Positions 14,201-24,914 of a stretch of DNA of 64,000 nucleotides are shown here, one piece after another. Where the stretch lies: positions 124,001-188,000 of the forward strand of contig NC_018395.1 in NCBI RefSeq assembly GCF_000208865.1, in the 5' to 3' direction. Source of the DNA: Neospora caninum Liverpool (taxonomy: Eukaryota > Apicomplexa > Conoidasida > Eucoccidiorida > Sarcocystidae). Every line of letters begins with the position of its first letter. Positions within the stretch are counted from its first letter, which is position 1. A program made the position numbers and the translations under genes. The notes below the pieces were generated by a model. The model searched no databases, had not been told where the DNA came from, and saw nothing but the letters and a program-made list of their open reading frames with translations.

Positions 14201-16586
14201 GTCCTTTGGTCGTGTTGCCTCCCCTGCGCACCCTGCAGGTGGGCCTCGCTCCGGCTCGCCATGTGCTTCCGCGTCTCCACAACAACGGGAAGGCCACGGA
14301 GAGCACGGAGGAAGAACAGGCCTCGCAGGCGACGCAGGCACTCCGCCAAAGACGTTTGCGGGAGGGTTCGTTCCGCGCACTGTTCCGGCAACTGGGGCGA
14401 GTCACGCCTCCCAGGACGTCTCTCCGACCCGGCACGTGCCTGTCCGTGTGGCAGAGAGTCGGGGTGCTCCAGCTGGCCACAGCGAAGGAGTCGGCGGACC
14501 GCGCGCACACGCACCCCAGACTGTCGCCGCTCACGCGCGTTCCGTGTCCCCCCTGGCGGCGGAACGGGCGTTTCCAAACCAGCGTCCGCAGGAGGCTCAA
14601 GGACGCAGATCTTCAGACGTCGATCTGTTGCAGCGAGGAACTCAAGCGAGACACTTTGGATCGGCCTTAGCCCCCCGAGGGATGGAGTCCGACTTACGGC
14701 GAGGCATGCCTGCGGAGGCGTCTGCGACTCAGATGGAAGGGGGACTGCAGGATGTGAGGCGATGCCTGTCTTCGCCGCCGGCCGAGAGAGACAAGGCTGC
14801 GGGGCTAGGCTTCTCTGGCGTCCACATGGGGTGTCCCGGAGGCGGGGACGCAGTGCGAGGCTTGCAGAAGGCCGGGATCGGGAGCCCTCTGCGCGGTTCA
14901 GTGTCCGGCGCACCTCACGGTGTCCCTGCGCAGCGACAGCAGATGCCTCTCCGACCGAATGCAGAAAGCCACGCGTACGATGGGCGCGTAAACGGAGAGG
15001 TGCCGGCAGACGGCGGAGGCGCCGCGCAGGGTGGCCGAAGAGTGGCAGAGTGTTCGGTGGGTGCGTGTCAGGAGACCGGACTCGTCGCTGTCCACCAGAC
15101 CCTCCGAGGGATGCGGCCAGCCGTGCAGCCTCAACCTGAGGCCTCGAGGCACGCTATGTATGTCCACGACCCTTCTCAAGGGGCCTACCGGCAAGCTGGG
15201 GCGGTCGCCTCTCAGTCTCACCCACAAGGTGGTCAGGTTGCGATGGCCCATGCAGGCGTGCGTGGAGCTGCCGCGCCTCAAGAGCTCCAGATGGGGGTGA
15301 AGGGAGTCAGTGAACCCCACATCGTTCACGGCCAAGAGCTGTCTATCGGGCAGACTCGGCAGGCTGCGCCACCGTTGCAGGGCCAGCCGCAAGAGGCATT
15401 TGGTGCGAACCTGCAGCTTACCAAGGAAGGATACGCATTCGGAGCGGAGAGGCCAGATATAGGGCGCCTCGCACGGTACAGCGGGGCCGGTGAAGGCGGG
15501 CGCGAACAGGCACCCAGGGGGTCAAGCGTGCAGCAGACTGAAGCTTTCCACGGCGCACATGGCTTCGCTCATGGCAACCATCCACACCAGGCAGCTGCCT
15601 CGCATTTCCATCTCCTTCAACACCAAGGCAGTCAACAGGTGGGAAGAAGCCTTTCTGGACAGATGCCTCAGCACGCCTCCCCGCACGGGTCCGGTGGCGC
15701 GAGACCCGCATGCGTGATCACCCGTCAAACTCCACCTGGTATGCCGCAACTCGGTCCCGGAGACAACCGAGAGGCTTCACTGCAAGCGCGGCCGGAACGC
15801 GTACAGCAGCAGGCTAGCCATCAACACGCGCTCCACTTGCAACAGCAGCTGTCGTACGGCGTAGCGACACGAGGCATGGCCGGTGCGGAAGGCGTGGGGA
15901 CGCCTGCATCCCCCAGTGGTGTGGCGGGCGTGCATGCACAACGCGACGCAAATGCCTGGAGATCCGGGGGAGACGCGCGTGTCCATGGGGCTCAGCAGAT
16001 CCAATCGCCGCCTCGGTCGACCTATCCCACCCATGCGAACAATCCGGAGGATGCCCAGCAACAGCAGTCCCGGACTCTAGGAGCCGATACGTCAAGCTAC
16101 GGGGTGTACTCGAATGGAGGTCAAGGCTACCCGGTGGGGAGTCATGAAGTCGGGGGAACAAACCGCTTTCTCCACCAGGCGACTGCGGCACACGGCCAGC
16201 AGCACGTGCGTGGAGTCCACGCCCAACCGCACCTGCACATGCAACACTCCCGACAGTTTGAACATGGCATGTCGCGGCAGGTGCTCCATTCGGGAGTCTC
16301 AGAGGGTGGAGCAGGGTATGGTGGCATGCCTCCCGCACAAGTGCAACAGGAAAGAGTGTCGGTTCACTCGACAGCGGCGAGTCGTAGTTCGCACCCTGTG
16401 TGCCGACAACGCGAGCTGTATCAACAAGGAAATCCAGAGACAGGGACGGGCGGCTACGGCTACCAAATGCAGCAGCAAGCGCATGCAATGCTGCAGCAAC
16501 AACAAAACGCCACTCAACCGGGGCATGCGCATCGCGATCCGCACCAGCACATGCACCCCTCTGGTCGAGGCGGACAAGGCTGGTAG
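382..16586 (+). CDS. Giant multi-exon protein with Gln-rich C-terminus; possible distant MED14-like Mediator scaffold (5' end probably outside window)
   Basis: Inferred exons: 382/387-547, 843-1020, 1486-8996, 9785-10876, 11481-12069, 12555-12656, 13289-13368 and 13943-16586. From the ATG at 387 these sum to 12,357 nt (4,118 residues plus stop), and all seven junctions keep phase (2,0,2,2,0,0,2) with GT donors and pyrimidine-rich AG acceptors. Residues 1-50 hold a helix then alternating hydrophobic strands. Residues about 95-150 look coiled-coil. Exon 3 alternates structured blocks with long Glu/Arg/Ala/Ser spacers. The last 700 residues are rich in Gln, Gly, His and Pro with many short QQ runs. 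By eye the order of beta-strand and helix blocks in exons 1 and 3 resembles MED14/RGR1, and a Gln-rich tail suits a coactivator, but I see no diagnostic motif and other identities are possible. The acceptor at 379-381 suggests earlier exons to the left. The ATG at 1456 lies in intron sequence and is not a start. Confidence 0.75.
1254..1371. repeat. (TA)n / TACATA microsatellite in intron 2 of the giant gene
   Basis: Alternating TA runs are interrupted by TCTACA and end in CATACATACATG. The array lies between the exon ending at 1020 and the one starting at 1486, so it is transcribed but removed by splicing. Confidence 0.9.
8997..9784 (+). other. Intron 3 of the giant gene (with TA microsatellite at about 9113-9138)
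   Basis: The donor GTACGAG starts at 8997 and the acceptor TTTTTTTCAG ends at 9784. The open frame of exon 3 runs on to a stop at 9151-9153, but its last 50 codons are Lys/Arg-rich and then read through the TA microsatellite as repeated Ile-Tyr, which marks them as intron. Splicing restores phase 2 to phase 1 with the frame that opens at 9785. Confidence 0.7.
10877..11480 (+). other. Intron 4 of the giant gene, with three TA microsatellites
   Basis: The donor GTCAGA is at 10877 and the acceptor TTGCCGTTTCAG ends at 11480. TA runs lie at about 10924-10951, 11171-11207 and 11229-11254; the last two are separated by a short CACACGTATGTACG spacer. Confidence 0.75.
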
Positions 16587-18380
16587 ATACCTGAAACTCG
16601 ATCTGAAACGGCTGGGACGCCATACAGTGTGGCGGTGACTGTGCACCAGCAACAGCGAAAACAAAACTTGGACTGGGCTGCCGCGACAAGTTATCACAAG
16701 GGAAGATAGATCACCGTAGACTTGGTCTCGACGTGGTGGGACCTCGTTGAGAGGACTAAAATGGTTCAACGCTGTTTTGAAAGGCCCCAGGGTTCGTGCC
16801 TCCGAGTACTGGTGCTTCTGTAGCCCGTCCTTGCGTCTGTCGGCTGAGGGATCGTGTGCTTGGCAGGACTCCTACCAGAACGGTGTAGTAGAGGCGGGCA
16901 CTTTTACCGAACGAGTGCAGTAACAGGGAGTGCTGTATGCAAAGTCTATCGGAAAGCACAGGCAGGAAGCCAGAGGTTTGAAACGACGTTAGAGAGCTCA
17001 CCGCCAACACCGAATGCTGTATTTGGGTGGCTGCGGGGGGCAGTTGAACTCACCTGCCAGGCTCTTAAAGTACCGAAACAGGTCAAGTGTGTTTCTCTGT
17101 TATGGAGACTCACGTACACCGTGATGCTCTCAAGCTGTGAAGGTGTCCGTCGCAGAGCCACATGAGCTAAAACTGTACCCTACGTGTGAATTTCAGTGAT
17201 ATGAGTGGAATTCCGAGATATATAGGATCACGTAAAGCAATGCGTTAAAGAAAGCAACACAGTTATACCCTGTACATGAGGATGACATTTTGCCGCCACC
17301 AAGCAAAGGCACTCCCTACTTTGACGTTTCCTTTTGGGCATCCACGCATGCTCCCATGGTCTATAGTAAGTCAACATTAAAACGTATCCAACGTAACGTT
17401 TAACATAATGCAGAGTTTTCCCAAGAACTAGCGCGATCCCCTATGCGGTGTTAAAAGTCATGCCAGCGAAAAAAACCGGTGGTTTGGTAGTATTTATGTC
17501 ATCCATGATTAATCTAGGTTTATTTTCTGATGTTCGGGCTGTAAATACCCGAATGGTGATTCGTCACCACTTTTTGACTCGAAATGCAGTCAGTGGATGG
17601 GTTATTTGGGTACATAGTATGATCTTGATTATTATAGGTTGTGTTCCGTTCACTGCCTTCCCTCGGTCTCCACGCCTGTTAAAAGATTTTGCATCACTTC
17701 TCTCCCATCGTTGGTGGACGACCTCAGAATGCAACACGGCCATACTGCGTAGAGAAGACAGCACTTTCGACCTTCGAACTTGGGAAAGACACTTTTCCAT
17801 GTGCAATGACGCTTCTTACAGCCGGGTGAGGCTATCGTGACTCAGGATACGAATTGCGGGGGCTATCCTGGTTTTTTTGTAGCGTGATTTGCGCCTGATA
17901 TTTGGTTTCGAGCCCCTGTCCTCCCACGTTAACATTGGCCCTCCACCTAGGCGTCGGTCTAAACCCTTCTCTCTAGTGAAACTGTTTTGTGGCTGCCGAA
18001 CGCGAAGCTCTAAAGAGAGCGTCGGCTGCAGTGAAAGTCATGCCTTCTAAATTGAGGTGCCATCTTCTGATGGAATACCTGGGTCACAATGCGAACACAT
18101 CAAGTGATTTCGACGCTAAGCCGGGCGACCGAATCTTTGTGCTAGCTGCCTTCAAGTGCCACCGCAGCATGCCACGTTCTGTCAAATTGTATTATTTTCC
18201 AGTTCAAAGAAATATTCCGATGAGCGCCGTTTTCCACGGACTACCTCACGAGGTGAACTGCAAATTGGACTCTCAAAAGACATCACGCCAAACAGTCAAA
18301 TGTATTCGTGACATAACACACAAAAGCGATGAAAAAAATTGGAAACAGATCAAAACCCTCTACCACCGATTATGTCTAAG
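16587..18380. other. Spacer between convergent genes (giant gene and first HAD gene)
   Basis: This holds the 3' untranslated regions of the plus-strand giant gene (stop at 16584-16586) and the minus-strand HAD gene (stop at 18381-18383). Apart from the cytochrome b fragment at 17442-17645 I see no gene. It is less GC-rich than the flanking genes and contains no (TA)n array. Confidence 0.6.
17442..17645 (+). pseudogene. NUMT: decayed 3' fragment of mitochondrial cytochrome b (cob)
   Basis: The translation from 17442 reads YAVLKVMPAKKTGGLVVFMS, then a hydrophobic stretch, then NTRMVIRHHFLTRNAVSGW and a second hydrophobic helix rich in Ile. This follows, with many substitutions, the C-terminal helices of apicomplexan cytochrome b as I know the family. 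The local DNA is AT-rich, unlike the flanks. No cob sequence is recognisable before 17442, and after about 17645 the similarity stops while the frame runs on by chance to a stop near 17838. Coccidian nuclear genomes are known to carry many short mitochondrial insertions. This copy is a fragment with no start and no C-terminal end, so it cannot be functional. Confidence 0.75.
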
Positions 18381-19325
18381 TTACGGCTTGGACGTGCAAT
18401 GTGCTTGAGCCAACAACAGTTCATTGGCCACCTGTGCAAAGGCGCTCTCATCGTTAGAGACCGTTTGATACAAGGCAGCCCGTTTCGCGACGTCCGTGCC
18501 ATTCCCGACGACGATCGCAACACCGGCTTTCTTCAACATCTCTACGTCGTTCTCACTATCCCCCATGGCAGCAACATTTGCTCGTGTCAACCCCACGTGG
18601 TCAAGAAGAATTTGCATTCCTGTCGCTTTGGAAATGCCAGCTGGAATGACTTCAAGATTCCATGTCAACGGCCGAACGCATTTCACTCCCGAACTCAGTT
18701 GAGGCTCAAGTTCTGCTCGTAGTTTGTCAATGGTCTCGTCCGTTCCGTTTATAATCACCTTGCTGAACTTCATCGTACTGATCTGGCATCCTTCCACAAC
18801 CATAGGTCTTGGTTCCCCGTATTCATTATGGAGTCTAAAGTTGAATTCATTCTCTTCTTCGCAATAGATTCCTTCCTCGTTGTATCCACAAACGCGCTCC
18901 CGCCAGCCCGTCCGCTCCAGCGCCTTCAAGAGTTGCTCCAGGTCACTTTGTTCGATATGTTTTTCGTAAAGGAGCTCTCCTGAAAGGCCATAGACGACGC
19001 TTCCATTCATGAAAATTCCAGGGCCTTTGCCATGGGGAACCATTTGCTCGTATACCTCACGGCCTATGCCACCGATCACGCTTTGCCGGGGCCGTCCTGT
19101 GGCCACAACAGGAATGATCCCGTGTTTTCTCAAAGACGCGAATGCGGCAACATTGGGAGCAGACGCTTTGTGGGCCGAATTGAGGAACGTCCCATCCATG
19201 TCCGTCAGCAGCATCCGAACTGGAAAATGCCGTCGGAGCTTTTCCCAGGTGAAGGGCACAGGATATTCCTCTTCTCCGAAGCCCACCAGGCAATCCTCTA
19301 TGCAACACGTGAATAAACCTTTCAT
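18381..19325 (-). CDS. HAD-superfamily hydrolase, class IIB (Cof-like small-molecule phosphatase), paralog 1
   Basis: A single exon encodes 314 residues from the ATG at 19323-19325. The open frame extends 36 codons further upstream but has no earlier ATG, only a GTG. The HAD motifs are complete: DMDGT at residues 42-46 (nucleophile Asp42, acid/base Asp44), ATGRP at 75-79 (motif II Thr), Lys233 in KATGM (motif III) and GDSEND at 255-260 (motif IV, Mg2+ ligands). The cap between motifs II and III fits class C2B, as in Cof/YbiV-type sugar-phosphate or nucleotide phosphatases. The true substrate cannot be read from sequence. The N-terminus MKGLFTCC has two Cys that could be acylated, but there is no clear signal peptide. 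It is a close paralog of the gene at 20953-21966, in the same orientation. Confidence 0.92.
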   Translation of the reverse strand: MKGLFTCCIEDCLVGFGEEEYPVPFTWEKLRRHFPVRMLLTDMDGTFLNSAHKASAPNVAAFASLRKHGIIPVVATGRPRQSVIGGIGREVYEQMVPHGKGPGIFMNGSVVYGLSGELLYEKHIEQSDLEQLLKALERTGWRERVCGYNEEGIYCEEENEFNFRLHNEYGEPRPMVVEGCQISTMKFSKVIINGTDETIDKLRAELEPQLSSGVKCVRPLTWNLEVIPAGISKATGMQILLDHVGLTRANVAAMGDSENDVEMLKKAGVAIVVGNGTDVAKRAALYQTVSNDESAFAQVANELLLAQAHCTSKP

Positions 19326-20952
19326 GTTGCCACCTATGTTGACAAATACAATGGGAAACTCCAAACACACTGGCACAAGAGGTGCGCTCCAATTTGTTAC
19401 GACGAGAAAGGAGACCGCGAGAGCTGCCGCCACCCAGACAAAAGTAGACTACGGCAGCGTAGTGCTTATTTCTCTTTTTTCTGGCACGGTCCACTTTGGT
19501 TGAAGCGGGTTGCTTAGTTGTTGCCGCTGACAAGCGGGAATACGGCGACTCACTGCCCGTAGCAGAATTCGGCAAGAACCCCAATGAATCTGTTCCTTTC
19601 TTGGTTTGACTGTATATTTGACACGGGCAGTGTTGACATGTCCACACTTGGAGCAAAAGCCAAAACCATGTAAAAGTTTAAAACTCAATGCATAGTGGTG
19701 TAAGGCCGCTCGTCAACCAAACGGATAACCTCTCATCTTTCCGCTGCGGCGACGGCAAGGAAGATAACTCTTCATTCACTGACATGGCACACTTATTCAG
19801 TAAAATGGAGGCATGGACCCTGCGAATGGGTTTTGGCAACATTTTCTAGCACTATGTCGAGACAACCTGACATGCGTGTATGTAGGAGGCCCCCCCTCAT
19901 CCAACCAGGATCAGTGAACGATACGGCGACGTTCCAGAAGCCTCTTTTTGGTCGCCATTCAGAGAGTGTTTGCAGATATGCCGATTGGTAGCAAAGGACT
20001 GCGTTGTCACTTCCCGGGGTCGTTCGTCTCTCAACGGCTAAATATCTGCCTCATCATCCTAAAGGTCTTCTATCGTGGTTATATGTCACGCCATATGGGG
20101 ACGAGTGGGGCCCTTAGCAGGAACCACGGCCAACTAAAAAGTCAGGTCATCCTGCGCTAACAAGCAACCGTGGGAGTACAGGGCACAGTCGGAGGCTGCC
20201 CTGTTGAGGCTTGATTCAAAGACTCAAGTTTCACTCTGCTGCACAGCAAACACACTGGGATCCCGGTGCATAAATTACGTCACCAGGCGTTTATCCCTGG
20301 TTGTACTACATCGCATAGAATGTGAATCGCGTCACGAATGAGTCGGCGGAGCCGTGTTTCATTGGCCTTATTTTCCGTACATCCTGACAAAGGATGGCTA
20401 CGATGCACACTTCTCAGAGGCATCGCTTACGTCACCACTGATTCGGTACTGCGAGACCCATAATCCCACGTTTCGTGGTTATACGGCGATGGCCATGGTG
20501 ACGTCACTGCAGCGAATTCACCCTCCCTCCACCTAGAGAAGTCTCGATTGCACGCGAAGACGATTCTCTATTCATATGTGCCGTTAAACTTAAACCGTAT
20601 AGTACGATACCGGCGACGGTTGTACGCGTCCATGTGAAACCACGGCCTGCGGTTAGGGTCCACCGGTGGCCAAGTGCAACATCACGGGAAGCTCTTGATG
20701 TTTCAGAGACAAGGACACTGTGTGCCACCGTTGGCACTGCTGCGTTGAGTCATTAAAACGCCCAGAGTTTAAAAATGTTTCCGCAACAAAGTCTCATCGA
20801 CAGTTTCACAATTGGAAACACTGGTCGGTCATAAAAATGTGTTCGAAAAAACAGTGGTGACGGTGCAGCAAGCATCCTCGTCAAAACGAGCACAAACGTT
20901 TGGGCGCTCGATTACAAAACAGATTAAAAACGTGTTCTCCTGGAGAACAAAA
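19326..20952. other. Spacer between the two HAD genes
   Basis: This should hold the promoter and 5' untranslated region of the first HAD gene and the 3' untranslated region of the second, both on the minus strand. A possible acceptor (AACATAG, 7 nt before the ATG at 19325) suggests a 5' leader intron. I see no supported coding sequence and no TA array. Confidence 0.55.
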
Positions 20953-21966
20953 TTAGAACGGAAAAGGGCAGCCTTGACGGCTCTCACAAATTGTGGCCAC
21001 AACTTCTGCGAATGCATGTTGATCGTTGGAAACGGTCTCGTACCCGGCGGCTTGTTTAGCAATGTCTGAAGCATTCTTGACTGCAACTGAAATTCCGGAT
21101 GCGCGGAACATCTCAATGTCGTTTTCGCTGTCCCCCATAGTGAGGACGTTACTGCTCGAGAAGCCGTAGTGATCCAGCAGGACTTTCATTCCTGTTGCCT
21201 TGGAAATTCCGGTCGGGATGACCTCCAAGTTCCAAGTCAACGGCCGCACACATTTAGCACCTGCCGGCAGCTTGCATTCGAGACTTGGCCGCAGGACGTC
21301 TATTTCGTTATCCGTTCCGTTTATGATGAGCTTGCTGAACTTCATCTCGTCAAGCCGTCCCTCTGGAACAAGCACAGGCTCGGGCTCTCCATACTCGAGA
21401 TGCAGACGCCAGTTGACGTCGTTCTTCTCCTCACAGTATATTCCGTGAGAATTGTAGCCACAGACCCTGTTTCGCCAGCCGAGTCCCTCCAAGGTGCGCA
21501 AGACCTTCCGCTGCGCCTCTGTCTCAATGTGCCGTTCAAAGATGATTTCGCCTTCTGGACCATAGACCACACTGCCGTTCATGAAGATGCCCGGTCCAGC
21601 CGCGTGGTTCATCATGCATTGAAATGTTGGTAGGCCAACGCCGCTGATGACACTTTGGCGAGGCCGACCTGTTGCAATCACGCCAACAATACCGCGACAC
21701 TTGAGACTAGCAAAAGCCTCTACATTGGGCTTCGACGCAGCATGATGTGAGTCCAGAAACGTGCCGTCCATATCCGTCAAGATCATTTTCACGGGATGGT
21801 GCTCCAAAAGACTTGCTTTGTTTAGACGCCGAAGGGTGCCTTTCTTGAGGAGTACAGCGCCCGTGTTTCCATCTTGTGCCTTCCCTGCAAGCTTGGTAGA
21901 AGACAGACCTTCAGCCGCTGCCTTCGTGTTGCGGTGAGAAGCGATCATCTCAGTGACGACCGACAT
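20953..21966 (-). CDS. HAD-superfamily hydrolase, class IIB (Cof-like small-molecule phosphatase), paralog 2
   Basis: A single exon encodes 337 residues. The frame opens at 21981, but the first ATG is at 21964-21966. DMDGT is at residues 65-69, ATGRP follows about 30 residues later, KATGM carries the motif III Lys, and GDSEND is at 278-283. By eye about 60% of residues match the paralog at 18381-19325 over the catalytic core, with identical blocks such as GPGIFMNGSVVYG and VRPLTWNLEVIP. The main difference is the N-terminus: here there are about 60 extra, basic, Ser/Ala/Lys-rich residues before the core, without a hydrophobic signal. The strong match in both core and cap suggests similar substrates; the different leaders suggest different placement or regulation. 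Tandem duplication is the likely origin. Confidence 0.92.
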   Translation of the reverse strand: MSVVTEMIASHRNTKAAAEGLSSTKLAGKAQDGNTGAVLLKKGTLRRLNKASLLEHHPVKMILTDMDGTFLDSHHAASKPNVEAFASLKCRGIVGVIATGRPRQSVISGVGLPTFQCMMNHAAGPGIFMNGSVVYGPEGEIIFERHIETEAQRKVLRTLEGLGWRNRVCGYNSHGIYCEEKNDVNWRLHLEYGEPEPVLVPEGRLDEMKFSKLIINGTDNEIDVLRPSLECKLPAGAKCVRPLTWNLEVIPTGISKATGMKVLLDHYGFSSSNVLTMGDSENDIEMFRASGISVAVKNASDIAKQAAGYETVSNDQHAFAEVVATICESRQGCPFPF

Positions 21967-23125
21967 CTTGATGTCCAGCAATGTTCACTCTTCACGTAGA
22001 CGCGTGATGGCGGAAGAACTGCCGAGAGTTTCTATCTCCGGTGACCCATCCGAACTCGCTTGATACTAGATCTGCGACGTGCTACACAAATCGGTTTTGC
22101 GCAAAAAGAAAAGAGCAAAACAAATATAACTGACTGTCTTCTACCATATCTTCTTGATTGTGCCCGTTGTTGAATCTAGCAACCACTCCGCGCGAAAAAA
22201 AAGAGAGTTGCCGTGTGCGCGGGGTTCGTTTTTGCTCGTCCGGTTTCGATTAACAGCGGCACATGTCTTGGACCGACAAACATTTGTCTTCAGCTGACTG
22301 TGCTCCCGTAGCTGTCTTCTGTTACAATCTTTTGCAATCCTCGACTGGTGCCACCGTAGGGGTCGTATACCGCCGTCACGAAGACGTGATCGAGCGATCA
22401 GCGATAGCAGACGCCGCATTTTAGGTTGAAATATAGCACCGGCGTTTGCGTCCGTATTGACAAAGCGAGTCGTTCGGCACGAGAGGAAGCGCCTATTTTC
22501 ACAATACAGGTGACACCGTATCCAAAACCACTTGAATGCAGATCAAAACCTCCACCATACCTCCGTCTTCTTCCGGGGACGACGGTAGGGATGTACAGCG
22601 CATTGCAGTCACTCATTTAGAGAGTCACCCGATAAATGGATCCTTTAAATGACGCAGCGGCCGACAAGTGCGCCTTGCCTTCACCTACAGTCGACAACAC
22701 GAGCGCTTCAGCGCAGCTAACTAAGGTTTTCCTTTCACTAGTCATCAGGGCGACACTGATGGGAACCGGCGAGCCTCTGACACGGTGGGCATCAGTGTTT
22801 GGGGCCGAGTCGCGCACCGCCTCTCCCACGACAGCGCTATTGAGAGTTTTTCATTTGCGTTCAAAGGCGCGCCAATGCGGTACCAGCAAGAAAGTGAGTT
22901 TTCCAGGTGCGAGCGACTATACAGTCCCCGGGTTCGGGTAATGCCGCTCCCGCGCCGCGTTTGTTTCCATTCACAACGGTATTGACGTTTCCCACTGATG
23001 AGTGCAAGATGTCTGAGGAGCCTCAAATCTGTTAACGTTGTTTTAGAATCGGCTGCTCAGTTGACAGTCTGACGGCGTCTCCTGTCTCCTCGTGCGGGCA
23101 CGCTTGAGTAACCCCGTTAAATCGC

Positions 23126-23520
23126 CACGCGACTGCGCCACTTGTGTACTTGACACTCTGGCGAACACGGCGGATGTTCATGATCGAGGCACCGTAACCG
23201 AGCGAGTGTAAAGCTGAAAGCATCTAAACGGAACGATTCGCGCGGGGGGCTCTGTGAAAAGCTCAGACTTCATTTCCTTTCCTCATCAAGCAAGCGAACA
23301 TATTAGCGAATTTTCCTTAAGGGAGGCCGCGAGTGGTCTTCCAGAGACGGACTTTTTGCATGTCGTAGCTCCAGAGAATTCGTAGAGGCATCACCCCGGA
23401 AAGAAGGCGAGCAGGACAGGCTGTGGGGAGAGCGGACGCTTTGCCTCACCGTTGGCATAGCCACGTGTCTGTTTAAAGGTTACCGTTGCCGCTATCATCT
23501 ACGAAACTTGATGAGTCGCG
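23126..23520. repeat. Tandem duplication, copy 1 (395 bp)
   Basis: This begins CACGCGACTGCGCC and ends GATGAGTCGCG. The next 395 bases repeat it with no difference that I can find reading line by line. It is noncoding as far as I can see. Confidence 0.95.
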
Positions 23521-23915
23521 CACGCGACTGCGCCACTTGTGTACTTGACACTCTGGCGAACACGGCGGATGTTCATGATCGAGGCACCGTAACCGAGCGA
23601 GTGTAAAGCTGAAAGCATCTAAACGGAACGATTCGCGCGGGGGGCTCTGTGAAAAGCTCAGACTTCATTTCCTTTCCTCATCAAGCAAGCGAACATATTA
23701 GCGAATTTTCCTTAAGGGAGGCCGCGAGTGGTCTTCCAGAGACGGACTTTTTGCATGTCGTAGCTCCAGAGAATTCGTAGAGGCATCACCCCGGAAAGAA
23801 GGCGAGCAGGACAGGCTGTGGGGAGAGCGGACGCTTTGCCTCACCGTTGGCATAGCCACGTGTCTGTTTAAAGGTTACCGTTGCCGCTATCATCTACGAA
23901 ACTTGATGAGTCGCG
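23521..23915. repeat. Tandem duplication, copy 2 (395 bp)
   Basis: Direct, immediately adjacent copy of 23126-23520, same orientation and same length. The flanks before copy 1 (AAATCGC) and after copy 2 (GTTCGATG) are unique. The exact identity points to a very recent duplication or an assembly join. Confidence 0.95.
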
Positions 23916-24914
23916 GTTCGATGTTGTTTTCCCTTCAAACGAAGTTCATTGCCCGCAAACGACTTGCAACGCAGTTCAGGTACGCCCCCCCATACGCGAG
24001 AACGCTCTGTGGGTCGGTGCCTGGAACTCAACAAAAAACGAGTGGAAACGCTACCAGAGCCTACGGTGTTGACTGAGCGGTACAGCATCAACGTCTGCTA
24101 GGGAGGGCAGAATGCTCCGACTCCAGACAACCTTGTGCGTTGCTGCTGATGACCACGCAAAGACCCCACTGTTAATATCACTGCCTACGTTCTGATTGTT
24201 CATCATTCTACCCACTGCCGACCACCCCATAGGAATACAGGCAAGATATTCCCTGTATTTCTGTGAACTGCACACGAGTCTGTGTGCTGTTGGTCTACGG
24301 CGTCCGCTCAAACCAATTTGAAGAACGCAGGCAGGCAGCCAAGAAACCGCGCTCATTGCGCAATTTGTGCCCCGGGGCCGTGCCAGTTTCCAGTTAGCAG
24401 TCCTCGTCACCTTTTTTCACCGGGTTTCTATTACGGTACCTCTCTCTGTATGCGCCTCTGCACAGCGGGCGCTGGAATCAGTGACCCTTTGTCCGGTTAC
24501 TTCCCTCTGCAAAATTTGTTACTGAGAAGAAAACGAGTCAGAGCGGGGGCCGCAGCCGCCTGGACGCCTGTTCGGAAGACACCCACTTCTGTGTCAAAAC
24601 CAAATAACTGTCACGCTGCGCTGACACATGCATCTGTTGCCTCCCACCTTCTCTCAGAGACCAGAGAAGGCCGCACGAGAAATATTCAGCACACGCTTCT
24701 TAACCCGCTTGCGAATGAACGCGCCCAAAATCGCGGATGGCCCAAGTGCGTAAGTTGAAGTCGTACAGCTGCCGACTGGACACACCATTTCCTGTCACTT
24801 TCCACATGCCCTACCACACAGGCAAAGTCTCGTCCTCTCCAGCACCATGGACGGCGGGCTCCAACTGACCGCTCGCTCGCTTGGTTGCCTGAACCAGGGA
24901 CCAAGATGTGCTCT

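Larger units (their letters stand above)
21967..24914. other. Spacer upstream of HAD paralog 2, containing a 395-bp tandem duplication
   Basis: This lies between the start of HAD paralog 2 (minus) and the 3' end of the RAP gene (minus). No coding region is supported: open frames on both strands are short and lack family features. It should include the promoter of HAD paralog 2 and the RAP gene's 3' untranslated region. The clear structure inside is the perfect tandem duplication at 23126-23915. Confidence 0.55.

Noticed and set aside
17646..17840. Extension of the cytochrome b frame as a functional gene
   Set aside because: Similarity stops near 17645. The rest has no hydrophobic pattern and the fragment lacks the start and most of the protein.
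18028..18051. Second short NUMT resembling the cob fragment (GCAGTGAAAGTCATGCC)
   Set aside because: Only about 24 bases match, with a 3-base gap; a chance match cannot be excluded at this length.
19326..19433. Hydrophobic N-terminal extension of HAD paralog 1 as a signal peptide
   Set aside because: The extension has no ATG (the first codon would be GTG), and an AG acceptor-like site lies just before the ATG at 19325.
20060..20520. Two similar stretches (CGTGGTTATATG / CGTGGTTATACG) as a diverged repeat or NUMT
   Set aside because: The matching part is short and the similarity falls off quickly on both sides.
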